Shown here piece after piece: positions 36,626 to 46,338 of a DNA stretch of 64,000 bases (within the stretch, counting starts at the first letter, position 1; each line of letters begins with the position of its first letter). A program made the translations under genes and the position numbers. Below the pieces are notes generated by a model that worked only from the letters and a program-made list of their open reading frames with translations, searched no databases and was not told the origin of the DNA. Origin of the DNA: Planctomycetota bacterium (lineage in GTDB: Bacteria; Planctomycetota; Phycisphaerae; UBA1845); contig JAJRSP010000064.1 of NCBI GenBank assembly GCA_024278775.1, forward strand, positions 1 through 64,000, in the 5' to 3' direction.

Positions 36626-38023
36626 ATGCTGTTCAACAGCGCCGGTTTCGCTGTTTTCTTGCCCGTCATGTTGGCGGTCTACTGGTCGCTGCGCGGAGCG
36701 TGGCGCGGCCGTGCGCTCCTCGCCGGAAGCTATCTGTTCTATGCCTGGTGGGACTGGCGTTTTCTTGGTCTGCTGTTGCTCACGACGTCAGTGGCCTATG
36801 CCGCTGCGCTGTGGATGGCTCGGTGCGAACAACCCTCGGCACGGCGTCGAATCCTAGCCGCAGGTATTATCATTCATCTGGCCACCCTGGGCGCGTTTAA
36901 GTACTTCGATTTCTTCCGCGACACATTGATCCAGAGCGTCGCCGCGTTTGGCATCGACCTTGATCTTCCACTGTGGCATGTCATCTTGCCGATGGGGATT
37001 TCCTTCTACACGTTCCAGGCGATGGCCTACACCGTCGACGTCTATCGAGGAATGGCACCCGAACGCAACCTCAGCCGGTTTGCCCTGTTCATCTCCTGTT
37101 TTCCCCAGTTGGTAGCCGGACCGATTATGCGTGCCCGTGATTTCCTTCCGCAGCTATCCCGGGAGCCGCAGATCGACGCCTCTGACGTATCCACCGGCGT
37201 GTACCGAATCTTTCGGGGTTTGTTCAAAAAGATGATCGTGGCCGACACGCTCGCGCTCTATGTGGATATGGTATTCGCCGCACCGGAGGGTTTTACCGGT
37301 CTGTCTGCGTGGATCGCGTTGTATGCCTACGCCTTTCAGATTTACATGGATTTTTCAGGCTATTGCGACGTGGCCGTGGGTGTCGGGCGGTTGTTGGGAA
37401 TCACACTCTCCGAAAACTTCGATCGCCCCTACCTCTCTTGCTCGCCGTCCGAGTTTTGGCGGCGGTGGCACATGACGCTTTCGACCTGGCTTCGCGATTA
37501 TCTCTACATTCCACTCGGTGGATCGCGCCTCGGAAAGATACTGACGGTGCGGAACCTGTTCATTACCATGGTGCTCGGCGGTTTGTGGCACGGTGCCGCG
37601 TGGACGTTTGCGGCGTGGGGGCTCTACCATGCGTTGTTGTTGATCGGCGAGCGGTGGCTGTGCGGCGGCAAGCGTCGGGTGGAACCAGCCGCGATGCCGA
37701 TACCCACACGAATCTTGCACATGCTGCTCATGTTTCATCTCGTGTGTCTGGGGTGGCTGCTCTTTCGTTCGCCGGATTGGTCTACCGCCGTGACGATGCT
37801 GGGAAATCTTGTTGATTTCAGCGCACACGAGGTATACGGGCTTCGGATTGCAGGGCTGGTGGCCGTGTGCATGGCTGTTCACTCGTTCGAGATATTTCAA
37901 GGACTCGGTGAACGGTTCGCGCGGATTTCGGCAGTTGGCCAGGGCGCATTGGCGGCTTCATGCATGTGGGTGTTGCTTATTGGTGGTCCAAAATCGCAGT
38001 CTTTTATCTACTTTCAGTTTTGA
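36626..38023 (+). CDS. MBOAT family O-acyltransferase (AlgI/DltB-like)
   Basis: 465-residue polytopic membrane protein that would move acyl (usually acetyl) groups across the membrane for polymer O-acylation. It starts MLFNSAGFAVFLPVML as AlgI-like proteins do, with MGISFYTFQAMAYTVDVYRG, FPQLVAGPIMRARDFLPQL, FWRRWHMTLSTWLRDYLYIP and the catalytic-His region GGLWHGAAWTFAAWGLYH. It ends with the family's KSQSFIYFQF. AAGG lies upstream of the ATG. It is first of a three-gene unit with a membrane glycosyltransferase and an SGNH-like protein. Confidence 0.93.
   Translation: MLFNSAGFAVFLPVMLAVYWSLRGAWRGRALLAGSYLFYAWWDWRFLGLLLLTTSVAYAAALWMARCEQPSARRRILAAGIIIHLATLGAFKYFDFFRDTLIQSVAAFGIDLDLPLWHVILPMGISFYTFQAMAYTVDVYRGMAPERNLSRFALFISCFPQLVAGPIMRARDFLPQLSREPQIDASDVSTGVYRIFRGLFKKMIVADTLALYVDMVFAAPEGFTGLSAWIALYAYAFQIYMDFSGYCDVAVGVGRLLGITLSENFDRPYLSCSPSEFWRRWHMTLSTWLRDYLYIPLGGSRLGKILTVRNLFITMVLGGLWHGAAWTFAAWGLYHALLLIGERWLCGGKRRVEPAAMPIPTRILHMLLMFHLVCLGWLLFRSPDWSTAVTMLGNLVDFSAHEVYGLRIAGLVAVCMAVHSFEIFQGLGERFARISAVGQGALAASCMWVLLIGGPKSQSFIYFQF
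37988..38023 (+). repeat. MBOAT 3'-end sequence, copy 1 of a duplicated junction
   Basis: The last 36 bases of the MBOAT gene including its TGA. They recur with 30 of 36 identities at 39649-39684. In both copies an ATG start of the next gene follows after exactly 12 bases (38036 here). Confidence 0.75.
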
Positions 38024-38035
38024 GAACACTTGACG

Positions 38036-39700
38036 ATGAGACCCACCATATCCACAGAGCCAACGGATCTCCCTGATCGCCGCGTCTGGTGGCGTCGGGC
38101 ATTGTGCAAGAAGGGCACGCCCCGGTCGGTGTGTATGGCCTTGGTGGTCGTGGCCGTCGTCTACGCGGGTCTTGAAATCTTTGCCGTGTCCGCGTCCCGA
38201 CTATGGGTGGCCACGGATTCCGGAACCTACATTCGGTTGGCGGCCGGTCTCGCCGAAAGAATGGACTTTTCTCAACCGGGTTTCGAGTTTCGAATCCCCG
38301 GCTATCCCCTGTTTTTGGCGGTTGTGTTTCGTTTGTTCGGTGCATGTAGTGCCCATGCCATTCTGTTCCTCCAACACGGAATGATCGTAGCCGCGGTGAT
38401 CCTGAGCGCGATGACCGCAGCCGCTCTGAGGCCTCGGGTATCCATCGTCTTGTTCGTGGGTGTTTTGTCCGCCGCCGATCTTCATCTCCGTGCGTATGGC
38501 TCCACGGTGTTGACGGAGGTGCCATACGCGCTGGCGCTGACCTTCTGTGTCTACGCCTTGGTCCGTTACCACGCGGCCCCCTCTGCGCGTTGGATGATCC
38601 TGGCCTCCGGGGCCGGCGGTGTTTGCGCGATCATCAAGGGGTTGGGTGTGGCCATGCCCGTGCTTTGTATGGGCGTAGCGGGTTATTCTGCGTGGCGCGC
38701 GACGCGAGGAGGTCGCCTCGGGTGGCAGTGCCGCCGTATGACCTCGTCAGTCGTAATCGCTTTCATCCCGGCGGCTCTGCTTATCCTGCCTGTGCTGGTA
38801 AACAGCTATCGACTGACCGGACATCTTCAGCTCACCTGTCAAGGCTCACTGGCGTTATACCACCGTGCCGTCACCGTGGAAGGGTTTGATTCATCTCGTA
38901 GTCCGGCCATGGCGGAACTTCGTGAAGCCTTCGAGGAACGGCGAGAGGCGGGCATCGTTCGACAGAGTGAAACGATGCGGGATACGTTTCAGGTTCTTAA
39001 CGCCCATAGTTCCAAACACGGCGGAACCTGGTCCGATTCCGCAGTCGTGATGGGTGAGGCCGCCCGCGATATGCTATGGGAACACAAGCTCGTCGTGATG
39101 CGTCATGGTGCGCGGTATATCTACCGAACCTTATTCATTCCCGACCCTTATTACCGTGTCGTACCCGGCGTGCGTGCCCTGGGTGTTTTCGACACGACGA
39201 CAGAAACGGCGGCCATGAGCCAATACGTCGGAAAAACGACGTTGAATCGTTATTTCCCCTTCGAGGCATCCCGTCATGTGGACACTGAGCCAACGCGGAC
39301 ATCCCCTTTCATGGCCAAGGTCGCACAATGGTATCGTCACCGCGTTGATCGCGGGTCTCCCGTGCTGAGTCTCGCGGACACACCCTACGAGGCGATCATT
39401 TGGCTGTGCGTGGGGGGTGGAATCGTTTCGGTTTTCTGCAGGGATCGCTTTCACTGGCTGATTGTCGGTTTCCCCATTGCGCTTCATGTCATCATCTCCT
39501 CCAACCTGGGAGGCGTGATGCCCCGATACGCCGTGCCGCTCCACCCCCTCCTCGCGATATTCGGAGCGTTTGCATTATATGGAATGGGTCAGGTATTCGT
39601 CATCGGCGTACGAACGGTTCGCGACTGTTGGTGTCAACTAAGAGCCGGCCAAAAGCGCAGTCGTCTCTCTGCTGTCAGTTTTGAACGGGTTCGATCATGA
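38036..39700 (+). CDS. Polytopic membrane glycosyltransferase-like protein (GT-C type)
   Basis: 554 residues with about nine to eleven hydrophobic segments and a large extracytoplasmic loop (about residues 285-435), the layout of ArnT/PMT-like GT-C transferases that use polyprenyl-phosphate sugars. An acidic residue sits in the first loop (ATDSGTYIRLA), as is usual for the catalytic Asp in this fold; beyond that I see no diagnostic motif. It lies 12 bases after the MBOAT stop and overlaps the next gene (ATGA). Its last residues (SRLSAVSFERVRS) are encoded by DNA that in another phase resembles the MBOAT tail. Confidence 0.75.
   Translation: MRPTISTEPTDLPDRRVWWRRALCKKGTPRSVCMALVVVAVVYAGLEIFAVSASRLWVATDSGTYIRLAAGLAERMDFSQPGFEFRIPGYPLFLAVVFRLFGACSAHAILFLQHGMIVAAVILSAMTAAALRPRVSIVLFVGVLSAADLHLRAYGSTVLTEVPYALALTFCVYALVRYHAAPSARWMILASGAGGVCAIIKGLGVAMPVLCMGVAGYSAWRATRGGRLGWQCRRMTSSVVIAFIPAALLILPVLVNSYRLTGHLQLTCQGSLALYHRAVTVEGFDSSRSPAMAELREAFEERREAGIVRQSETMRDTFQVLNAHSSKHGGTWSDSAVVMGEAARDMLWEHKLVVMRHGARYIYRTLFIPDPYYRVVPGVRALGVFDTTTETAAMSQYVGKTTLNRYFPFEASRHVDTEPTRTSPFMAKVAQWYRHRVDRGSPVLSLADTPYEAIIWLCVGGGIVSVFCRDRFHWLIVGFPIALHVIISSNLGGVMPRYAVPLHPLLAIFGAFALYGMGQVFVIGVRTVRDCWCQLRAGQKRSRLSAVSFERVRS
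39649..39684 (+). repeat. Out-of-frame MBOAT 3'-end remnant, copy 2
   Basis: 30 of 36 bases match the end of the MBOAT gene. In the matching phase it reads PKAQSSLCCQF-stop against PKSQSFIYFQF-stop, but the glycosyltransferase uses a different phase. The ATG of the SGNH-like gene follows 12 bases later, the same spacing as in copy 1. Confidence 0.72.
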
Positions 39701-40758
39701 CCACCCGTACTCGACAACCCAGCGCCGTCCGATACACAACGAGCTTTCTGGCCGGTTTCCTCTCTCTCTTTATCGTGGGTGATCGGATCATCGCTCGGCT
39801 TCACCTGCCGTATATCCCTGGAAGCACCAACGCCGTTCGCAAGAAGTGGGAATCTCTGCAAGCCCATTACGACACCCCGGATGTGGTCATCCTTGGATCT
39901 TCCTACGAAGAGTTCGGGGTGAACCCTCTCATCATAGACGAGTGGGTGACCAAGCAACTGGGCCGCCCGATCACAAGCGTCAACCTGGCGGCACCCGCCA
40001 CCAGTCTGGCCACTGAGTATCTGGTCGTTCGGGAATTGCTGGGAACCGGTACGAGCCCTACGCTTGCCTACCTCGGTATCACCCCCTTCGCGGTCGACGT
40101 GAGACAACGTGATTGGATTGTGAACGGGCTGCGTGCCTTCGGAGATTACCGCGATCTGACGGTAAGTTGGTCGGTTGATGGTGTGACCTTTTACGAAGCG
40201 CTCTCCGCCGCTCTGTTTCGGAGCTACCACCAGTGGAACGATCTAAGATTGATGATGGAACACACGGTGCTCTCCGTACCGTGGGAATCGATGAATGCCG
40301 CGAGTGTGGGGGGGCGCGGCTGGCACGCTTGGCAGGGGAAAACACGTTCGCAAAGCAGACGGTCCACAAAGGGTCATAGGGACAACAACCCGGAGACCAA
40401 TCCGTTTCAATGGGACAACGTCAACGGACAACGAGCGCGGGAGATGATCCGGATGCTACGCGATCACGGGGTCGAGGTGCGGCTGCTGGAGCTACCTCAC
40501 GCCTCGACGGCGCTGGCCAAATCCGACCCCGGGAAGAACCCTCGATACCGGAAGTTTGTAAACCATCTGATCGCAGAGACGGGCGTTTCTCTGGTGTGCC
40601 CCCCCGACGGTCTGCTGGACGATCAGGACTTCTTTGACGACGGACATCTTCACACGACCGGAGCCGCGAAGCTATCACGCTGGCTGGCACACGACATCTC
40701 CGAGGTACTCTCCCGCAGTGAATCCGCCACCAATAAGATACTCGCCATACGTTCGTGA
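39697..40758 (+). CDS. SGNH/GDSL-like protein of the O-acylation cassette
   Basis: 353 residues with one N-terminal membrane anchor (SFLAGFLSLFIVGDRIIA) and an extracytoplasmic SGNH-type domain: the Ser block VVILGSSYEEFGVNP, an Asn-containing block NLAAPATSLATEYL, and a C-terminal DDGHLHTTGAAKLSRWL that resembles the Asp-x-x-His block. Proteins of this layout (AlgJ/AlgX/DltD-like) work with MBOAT transferases to place acetyl groups on surface polymers. Its start overlaps the preceding stop (ATGA). Confidence 0.8.
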   Translation: MTTRTRQPSAVRYTTSFLAGFLSLFIVGDRIIARLHLPYIPGSTNAVRKKWESLQAHYDTPDVVILGSSYEEFGVNPLIIDEWVTKQLGRPITSVNLAAPATSLATEYLVVRELLGTGTSPTLAYLGITPFAVDVRQRDWIVNGLRAFGDYRDLTVSWSVDGVTFYEALSAALFRSYHQWNDLRLMMEHTVLSVPWESMNAASVGGRGWHAWQGKTRSQSRRSTKGHRDNNPETNPFQWDNVNGQRAREMIRMLRDHGVEVRLLELPHASTALAKSDPGKNPRYRKFVNHLIAETGVSLVCPPDGLLDDQDFFDDGHLHTTGAAKLSRWLAHDISEVLSRSESATNKILAIRS

Positions 40759-41380
40759 TTTCGCTATTGCCACCGATTAGCCGGTCGATGGCCACTCACT
40801 TCACGCCACAAAGGCCGATGCGTGACCGATTGGGCGGTCGCGAATGATGGTCCTGCGCTCACCCCAAGACGGAAGGTTGACCGCCACCTGGCATGCCCGC
40901 TTTGATCGGTTCTATCAATCGCGCGAACCGCGTCAACTGGACATTCGTAGAGGGTGTATTATGGGACGTTATGCAAGCGGAACAATCGTTAGTCACACCC
41001 TATCCAACGCAGAATCGCTGAACCACCGACATGTGGTTTATCCGTTGTGTGGCAGTTGCCATATCTTGTATTTTCACAAGTTTTTCGGACGTCTTGTTGA
41101 TTTTGAATGCAGGGGTCAAATCAGCCCTGACGATACTAATAGTGGTGGTTGATTCCACCCGAGGTTGACCGATGGATTGGCGCCTCGCCATGGCCTGCGT
41201 TTGCCGCTGAATAACGCCCTGGAGGGGTGATAAGCGTGTGAGCGAGGTGCCGAGCGGGCCGCCGAGGACATCGATGGGTGTTCGGGGTTTTGGTTATCGC
41301 TCGATAGTCGGTTACGAATCAGGTGTAACGGGTGGCGACGTCAGCCTGAGGAACAAGCGGTCCCCAAGGACGTGGCGAAC
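40759..41380. other. 622-base region without a supported gene
   Basis: I see no gene with a ribosome site or recognisable product. A 102-codon frame at 40844-41152 lacks both. A small stem GGTGG-TTGATT-CCACC lies near 41143. No RNA gene or sigma28-type promoter for the FlgM-like gene could be identified with confidence. Confidence 0.5.
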
Positions 41381-41698
41381 ATGAGTGCAATTGTAAATGT
41401 TGGTAGCATCTACCCGGCCCTTCCTCCGATGTCGATGAAGGTGGCTCCCTCCCCGGCGGTCTCGGCTGAGGCTTCCGCTTCGGTGGCATCGTCAAGTGAC
41501 TCGGTGGAGATCTCCCGCTTCGGGCAGGCGCTGTCCCAGGCGGCCGCATCTCAGGCGGCCGTGCCCCAGGCTGGCGAGCTGTCTAGTCTGAGTCTGGCGC
41601 GGATCCAAGCGTTCCGCAGTGAGATCGAACGCGGCACTTTCGAGACGCAAGCGCGAATCGATGGTACCGTCTCACGACTACTCGACTTCCTCAAATAG
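41381..41698 (+). CDS. FlgM-like anti-sigma-28 factor
   Basis: 105 residues with a disordered Ala/Ser/Val-rich first half and a C-terminal part DSVEISRFGQAL ... LARIQAFRSEIERGTFETQ ... IDGTVSRLLDFL, which follows the FlgM pattern (D-x-V-x-I-S, R-x-I-x-x-G-x-[YF], LL at the end). FlgM holds the flagellar sigma factor until hook completion. AAGGA lies ten bases before the ATG; a GTG at 41372 would be too close to it. No other flagellar gene is in the window, so the call relies on the pattern alone. Confidence 0.65.
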   Translation: MSAIVNVGSIYPALPPMSMKVAPSPAVSAEASASVASSSDSVEISRFGQALSQAAASQAAVPQAGELSSLSLARIQAFRSEIERGTFETQARIDGTVSRLLDFLK

Positions 41699-41993
41699 TC
41701 ATCCGCCCACACCGGGACGGAACCGCTTTGGTGCTCAGCTTGTGCGCGGAACGGGCCGGGCGTGTGCCCGGTGTGGCTGCGAGCTGGCGACATGGCATCA
41801 GCCTCGGTACTTGCCGCATCCAACGCAACCCAACCGGACACGTGGCATGATGTATCGGACGCGAGGGTCCGGAAGAATCTATGAAGGCGTATCGTAGAGC
41901 GCCGGCGAATCGGTTTTCCGACGTCAGTTCTCTTTCGTGGAGACGACATTGTAGACTAAGATCGGCAGACGATCGCTTAGGGGAGCGATGGCC
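41699..41993. other. 295-base intergenic region
   Basis: Contains overlapping frames without ribosome sites or recognisable products. I see no repeat, terminator or RNA gene. Confidence 0.4.
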
Positions 41994-42809
41994 ATGAACT
42001 TGTCGCCGGTGGGGAGGCGCGAAGCGATGTCCTATATCGATTTACAGAACACACTTTCGGATTGGCCGTACGAGCCGGATAAAATTTCGGTCCGCAAGAT
42101 TCTGGGTACCGACGGGGCCGTCCGTGTACAGATGCGGGTGGAACTGGGCATCATACAAATGAATGCCGATGGACGCCCCGACGGCAAGCGACCGTTCGGT
42201 GTCGAGTCGCTGCTGGCGTATTATCGCAAGCGTCAAACGAAGCACCACGAAGCCAACGGCACGCTGCTCGGCTTCGCCCTGACGCCCCAGGAATGCCACA
42301 TGCTGCGTCTGGAGGCCTCGCTCTATTACCGTCGGTATGTCGCGTATTTTGTTCTTGAAGAGTTCGACGCCGTCATCGCAGACACGACTCACAGCCTGGA
42401 GCTTTTCGACCTGTGTCGTGATTTCGCGTTGGAGCCGGAAGACCGCAACTCGTTGGAAGAGTTCCGACCGTACGTACTGATGATGCACGCCCGTGCGCAG
42501 GCCTATGCGGCGATGCAAGAGGGTGAGGCGGCCAGCGCCTTAGCCCACGTGAACCGTGGCATCATGGCGATCGCAACCCACTACGATAACAATGGAAGCT
42601 ATGAAACGGGCGAGCGCGGCGATGAACTCAAAATCCTTCGCGACCTGGGGCGTGAGTTGAGCCACCGGGTGCCGAAGGATTCAATTCTCGTGACGCGAAA
42701 AGCGCTACGCGATGCCATCGAGCAAGAACGTTTCGAAGAAGCCGCTCGCTTGCGCGATGATCTGGAAAAAATCTATCCGAGCAAGAACGTACCGCCCAAC
42801 GCGGCGTAG
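41994..42809 (+). CDS. UVR-motif (UvrB/UvrC C-terminal) protein
   Basis: 271 residues. The C-terminus carries one UVR motif (LRDAIEQERFEEAARLRDDLEKI, seen from about residue 242), the helical hairpin by which UvrB and UvrC interact and which is also present in clamp-associated proteins such as McsA. The first 230 residues (RVQMRVELGIIQMNADGRPDG, then LRLEASLYYRRYVAYFVLEEFD) are helical and match no catalytic family I know; a TPR-like role is possible. GGAG lies eight bases before the ATG at 41994, better than the ATG two codons earlier. Confidence 0.75.
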   Translation: MNLSPVGRREAMSYIDLQNTLSDWPYEPDKISVRKILGTDGAVRVQMRVELGIIQMNADGRPDGKRPFGVESLLAYYRKRQTKHHEANGTLLGFALTPQECHMLRLEASLYYRRYVAYFVLEEFDAVIADTTHSLELFDLCRDFALEPEDRNSLEEFRPYVLMMHARAQAYAAMQEGEAASALAHVNRGIMAIATHYDNNGSYETGERGDELKILRDLGRELSHRVPKDSILVTRKALRDAIEQERFEEAARLRDDLEKIYPSKNVPPNAA

Positions 42810-42850
42810 CGTTTCCTTGGCGTGATGGAACCGGCGGCGCATCCGGGGAG

Positions 42851-42875
42851 CCAAGCCCCAACCGCTGGGACTTGG
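42851..42875. terminator. Stem-loop between converging genes
   Basis: CCAAG/CTTGG and CCCA/TGGG form a nine-bp stem with one mismatch around a five-base loop, between the UVR gene and the carboxypeptidase gene. An alternative AACCGC/GCGGTT pairing overlaps it. No U-tract is visible on either strand. Confidence 0.35.
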
Positions 42876-42929
42876 CGGTTCCCGATGTCGCTCGTGTGAC
42901 CGCTCACGGCCAATCCGCGCCGTGCCGTG

Positions 42930-45770
42930 CTACGGGCAGATGGGCGTCGCAAAGGGGTACGGATCGTCGAGGAACGAGTGCACCACGTCGCTGATGTCAC
43001 GGAAATTGGCCAGCCCATCCGGCACCTCCGGATGGATGTCGCACCAGGGCAGGGGAGGCCTGTCCGGCGTTACCAGGAAGCACTTCACCGAAGCACTGAT
43101 GTCACGGAAGTTGGTCAGCGAGTGAGGCTCTACCAAGTCACCCCACGGCAGCGTTGTCACAATCGTCGGGAGGGATACTGATCCCCCGGTGTAGCCCACT
43201 TCGACATGGTAGGTGGTGTTCGGAACCAGATCGATACCGGCAATGATGATATTCTGCCAGTCGTTCGAGTTGGCGATTTGAGGGGTGGCGTACAACGTCC
43301 CATCCGTTCCCGCATAGACATCCAGGCACGGGTAGTCCGGCGACGTGATATGCACGAACACATCACCCAGACCCGCCGGGCAACTGATACTCAAATGGCG
43401 AGACCCTTCAGCGGTGACGACCGCCTGCGGGGCCGGCGCACAAGGGGCAAACGTCGGTGCCGCACCGCCACCGCCCCACGCAGCCACAAACGCCGACCAG
43501 TCGTCACAGTTGACCACGCCGTCTGCGGTGAAATCGAAGATAGCGCAACCGGGACCATAGGGCGCATCGGGTTCGGTGTAGCACAACTCGAACGGCGCAA
43601 CGTCTTCGGTACCCACGATGCCATCGCCGTTGTGGTCGCCCAGGGTGGCATTGCAGAAGCTGGAGGTGAGTGAGATATCGTCGATATTCCACCCGCAGAA
43701 CTCCCAGGCCGAATCAGTGGTGCCCATCGTCCATCGGATGTACACCTGCGGCTGACCATCCGCGATCGCGGAAATGTCGATGTCTTGCCAGGTCCAGGCT
43801 GTATCGGCTACTTCTACGGCATTCGCCCACACGGTGGTCCAATTGGTGCCGTCGGTGCTGACACGGACGTAGGCATGGTCCCACGCAGGCTGCTCCACGC
43901 CGAGCCACCGCCAAAACGACAGACGCACGCCGCTACGCCCGGTGCCATCAATGGCCGTCGTCGTCAGGTTCATTTCACCCAGGTTGGACGGGTAGTCACC
44001 GGCGAGGTTGTATCCGTAAACGTTGGTACCGGTGTGACCGCTGGTCGGGTCCGGTCCGCCGTACGCACCGCCACCGCCGAGCGGCGTCCCCCAGGCCCAT
44101 TGCCCGGACACGGTCCAGTTTGGGTTAACGTCAAGGCTGTCCGAAAAGAAGCTGATATTGTCGGCGACCATGTTCGCAGTAAAAACCGATTCGACGGGTG
44201 CCGTGCGGGGATGGACCACTGTCGTTCCTGCGCCGTCTAGAACGGTGAAATAGTACTCCGGCGTCGATAGGCAGTTGGTCGCGGGCAGTGAAGCCAGGAA
44301 ATCACTCCCGCCGAGCCACACCAACGGGACCTCGGTAAACGGACCGCTACCCCCGTAACGATAATGGAGCTTGGCACTCGCAGCGTCGACGCTCTCGGTC
44401 TGCCCGACGATCCGGAGGCTGATCGGCGTATCCAGCCCCGGGGTGAGGGTTTCCGGACGACCGGCTGCGAACTCAAACCGCACCGATGATCGCACCCACT
44501 CGGAATCCGTCAGGTGCAGCATGGCCGGAACCAGCTCTTCACACGCGGGGATGATCTCTGCGATCGGCAACTCGAACCCGCCCCCCGCGGAGGAGGCGGG
44601 ACGCATCTCATACGAATAGGAGAGGATGTCCATCACCGCATAGGTCCAGTCGAGGGAACCGCCGCTGACCGGATAGATGGCCGTGTTGACTGATCCCATC
44701 GCGTAGTCTTGCCCGTGGACCCCTTTGATGAGCGACTGCATATCCCCGCCGATCTGGGTGTAGTAGGCTTGATCCTGCGGCGGGGTGGCCGTGTAACCGT
44801 ACGGCCAGAGTATTAGCTGCGTATAGTTGTGGATGTCGAGTTGGGCGCGGACGTTGGTATGCGCCAAGAAGAAATCCCGCATGACCTGGGTTTCCGGTTC
44901 GGAGAAGCCCGCGGTGCCTCGGTATATCTCGCTGTTCGGATCGGAACTCGCACCCGGCAGACCCCAACCTTCGCCCCAGTTTCGGTTGATGTCCACGCCG
45001 TAGCTCGGCGAGCCACCGACCAAGCCGTTGTAGCGGCGGTTCTTTCGCCAGAACCGGTCGGTAGACCAGGTGTAGAGGTAACCGTCCACATTGAACACCG
45101 GTATGAGAAAGAACTCGACGTTGTCGACAAGGTCCGTCACTTGGGCATCGGTGCCGTAATTCGCCAATAGATGAGTGGCGAAGAAATTGGTAATGTGTGT
45201 GGCCACCCACTCCCGCGAGTGCTCCGCACCGAAGTACACCACGCCGGGCTTGTTGGTACCGGTCGCGTCATTGGCGATACGCAGCCCCCAGATGGTGCGT
45301 CCCTCCAGTGTCGTGCCAATCTGAATCACGGAAGCCAACGTCGGATAACGTGCGGCCAACTCACCGAGATACCAGACGATCGTGCCGGTTTCGGCGGCCG
45401 AGCCATACTGCCGGTAGTCGAGAAAGAAGTCCGCAAACGGGTCCGCAGCCGCGGTGGCTTGCAAGGCGCGATTTCTTTTCAGCGTCACGTGTCGTTCGAC
45501 CACCTGGGTAGCCACACCCAGATTGTCAACCAAGGCGCGTTGTTCGGGCGTCACGAGGACGTCCATGTTTCCGAGATGGGGTATGCAATTGAGAATACGC
45601 CCACCCGTCGCTTCGAGTTGCTGAAGCTGCTGAGGGGTTTTGACGCTCACGCGAATGATCGTGTAGTCGGTCGTGGGTGGCAGGACACCATCAGCCCCTC
45701 GGGCGCCCCCCCCCACCAGATAGAGCAAGGATACCGTGATAAGAGAACTACGTAATACCGTCCGCGACAT
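42930..45770 (-). CDS. Secreted zinc carboxypeptidase (M14) with dockerin-like C-terminal modules
   Basis: 946 residues. After a signal peptide (VLRSSLITVSLLYLVGGGARG) comes an activation-like region, then an M14 domain (about residues 125-430): zinc ligands in FGAEHSREW, substrate residues in WRKNRRYN and YGVDINRNWGEGWG, the third ligand His in LDIHNYTQLILWPYGYT, and the catalytic Glu in SYSYEMRP. A beta-rich module (about 535-700) follows, then a dockerin-like pair with calcium-type loops (DHNGDGIVGTEDV; DFTADGVVNCDDW), and finally two NFRDIS-x2-V-x2-FL units. The tail suggests surface attachment. The ATG at 45770 precedes the signal peptide. Confidence 0.9.
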   Translation of the reverse strand: MSRTVLRSSLITVSLLYLVGGGARGADGVLPPTTDYTIIRVSVKTPQQLQQLEATGGRILNCIPHLGNMDVLVTPEQRALVDNLGVATQVVERHVTLKRNRALQATAAADPFADFFLDYRQYGSAAETGTIVWYLGELAARYPTLASVIQIGTTLEGRTIWGLRIANDATGTNKPGVVYFGAEHSREWVATHITNFFATHLLANYGTDAQVTDLVDNVEFFLIPVFNVDGYLYTWSTDRFWRKNRRYNGLVGGSPSYGVDINRNWGEGWGLPGASSDPNSEIYRGTAGFSEPETQVMRDFFLAHTNVRAQLDIHNYTQLILWPYGYTATPPQDQAYYTQIGGDMQSLIKGVHGQDYAMGSVNTAIYPVSGGSLDWTYAVMDILSYSYEMRPASSAGGGFELPIAEIIPACEELVPAMLHLTDSEWVRSSVRFEFAAGRPETLTPGLDTPISLRIVGQTESVDAASAKLHYRYGGSGPFTEVPLVWLGGSDFLASLPATNCLSTPEYYFTVLDGAGTTVVHPRTAPVESVFTANMVADNISFFSDSLDVNPNWTVSGQWAWGTPLGGGGAYGGPDPTSGHTGTNVYGYNLAGDYPSNLGEMNLTTTAIDGTGRSGVRLSFWRWLGVEQPAWDHAYVRVSTDGTNWTTVWANAVEVADTAWTWQDIDISAIADGQPQVYIRWTMGTTDSAWEFCGWNIDDISLTSSFCNATLGDHNGDGIVGTEDVAPFELCYTEPDAPYGPGCAIFDFTADGVVNCDDWSAFVAAWGGGGAAPTFAPCAPAPQAVVTAEGSRHLSISCPAGLGDVFVHITSPDYPCLDVYAGTDGTLYATPQIANSNDWQNIIIAGIDLVPNTTYHVEVGYTGGSVSLPTIVTTLPWGDLVEPHSLTNFRDISASVKCFLVTPDRPPLPWCDIHPEVPDGLANFRDISDVVHSFLDDPYPFATPICP

Positions 45771-46338
45771 GGAGTACCCCCCTGATCCTACTGTGTTTCC
45801 CCTACAGCCCGGCGTGACGCCAGCCGAGCTGCGGCGAGCCAAATGGCCGTGATCCTAGAGCGGCCTGGCCCTCGATGCGTTTCGTTCTGCACGCATCATA
45901 CCAGATGAAGCCGCAATTTGGAATCCTCACCCCCCGCAGCCGAAGGGCGGTAAACCCCCGTGATGTCGCGTGAATGACCGTTTGTGGGGAGGGGACCCCT
46001 ATTCGTGTCACCGCAAAACATGCTGCCAACAAGACGTTTCGGCATGCAGTAGTATTGATACGGCCTGCGAACGGAGCTCTCATTCGCGGTCCGTCCCCCA
46101 CCGTTCGGGAGTACCCGAAGAAGGGGGCATCCGCCGCACTCCGTTTCTGATTCAAGGCCGCCGATACTGTCAAAAGCCTGATGTCCGCAACGTGGCTGGC
46201 TTGCCAGAAAGCGCCGGTGTGCCTACAACTAGCCTCTTTCGCTGCGGTGCCGATGGGCCCTGCGCCTTGTCGGACCTGTGCTCCGGCGTTGTCCCGCGAA
46301 TCCCAGAGTTCCCTTGCAAGGATGAAAGTGTAAGACGT
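45771..46338. other. Divergent 568-base region between carboxypeptidase and typA
   Basis: The typA frame is open through most of it, but the translated sequence is not TypA-like and the conserved start is at 46339. It contains one copy of the interspersed repeat (46068-46136, minus). Promoters for both genes must lie here; I could not identify convincing ones. Confidence 0.5.
46068..46136 (-). repeat. Interspersed intergenic repeat, copy C
   Basis: On the minus strand it shares GGGTACTCCCGAA, GGTGGGGGACGGAC and CTCCGTTCG with the copies at 52221 and 55086, and has the stem TTCGGG/CCCGAA around GTACT. It is the most diverged copy. Confidence 0.65.

Noticed and set aside
40844..41152. 102-codon frame in the 40.8-41.4 kb gap
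   Set aside because: No ribosome site, no recognisable product and atypical composition. I prefer to leave the gap unannotated.
45970..46338. 123-codon N-terminal extension of TypA
   Set aside because: The extension includes an intergenic repeat and has no similarity to TypA. The conserved protein starts at 46339.
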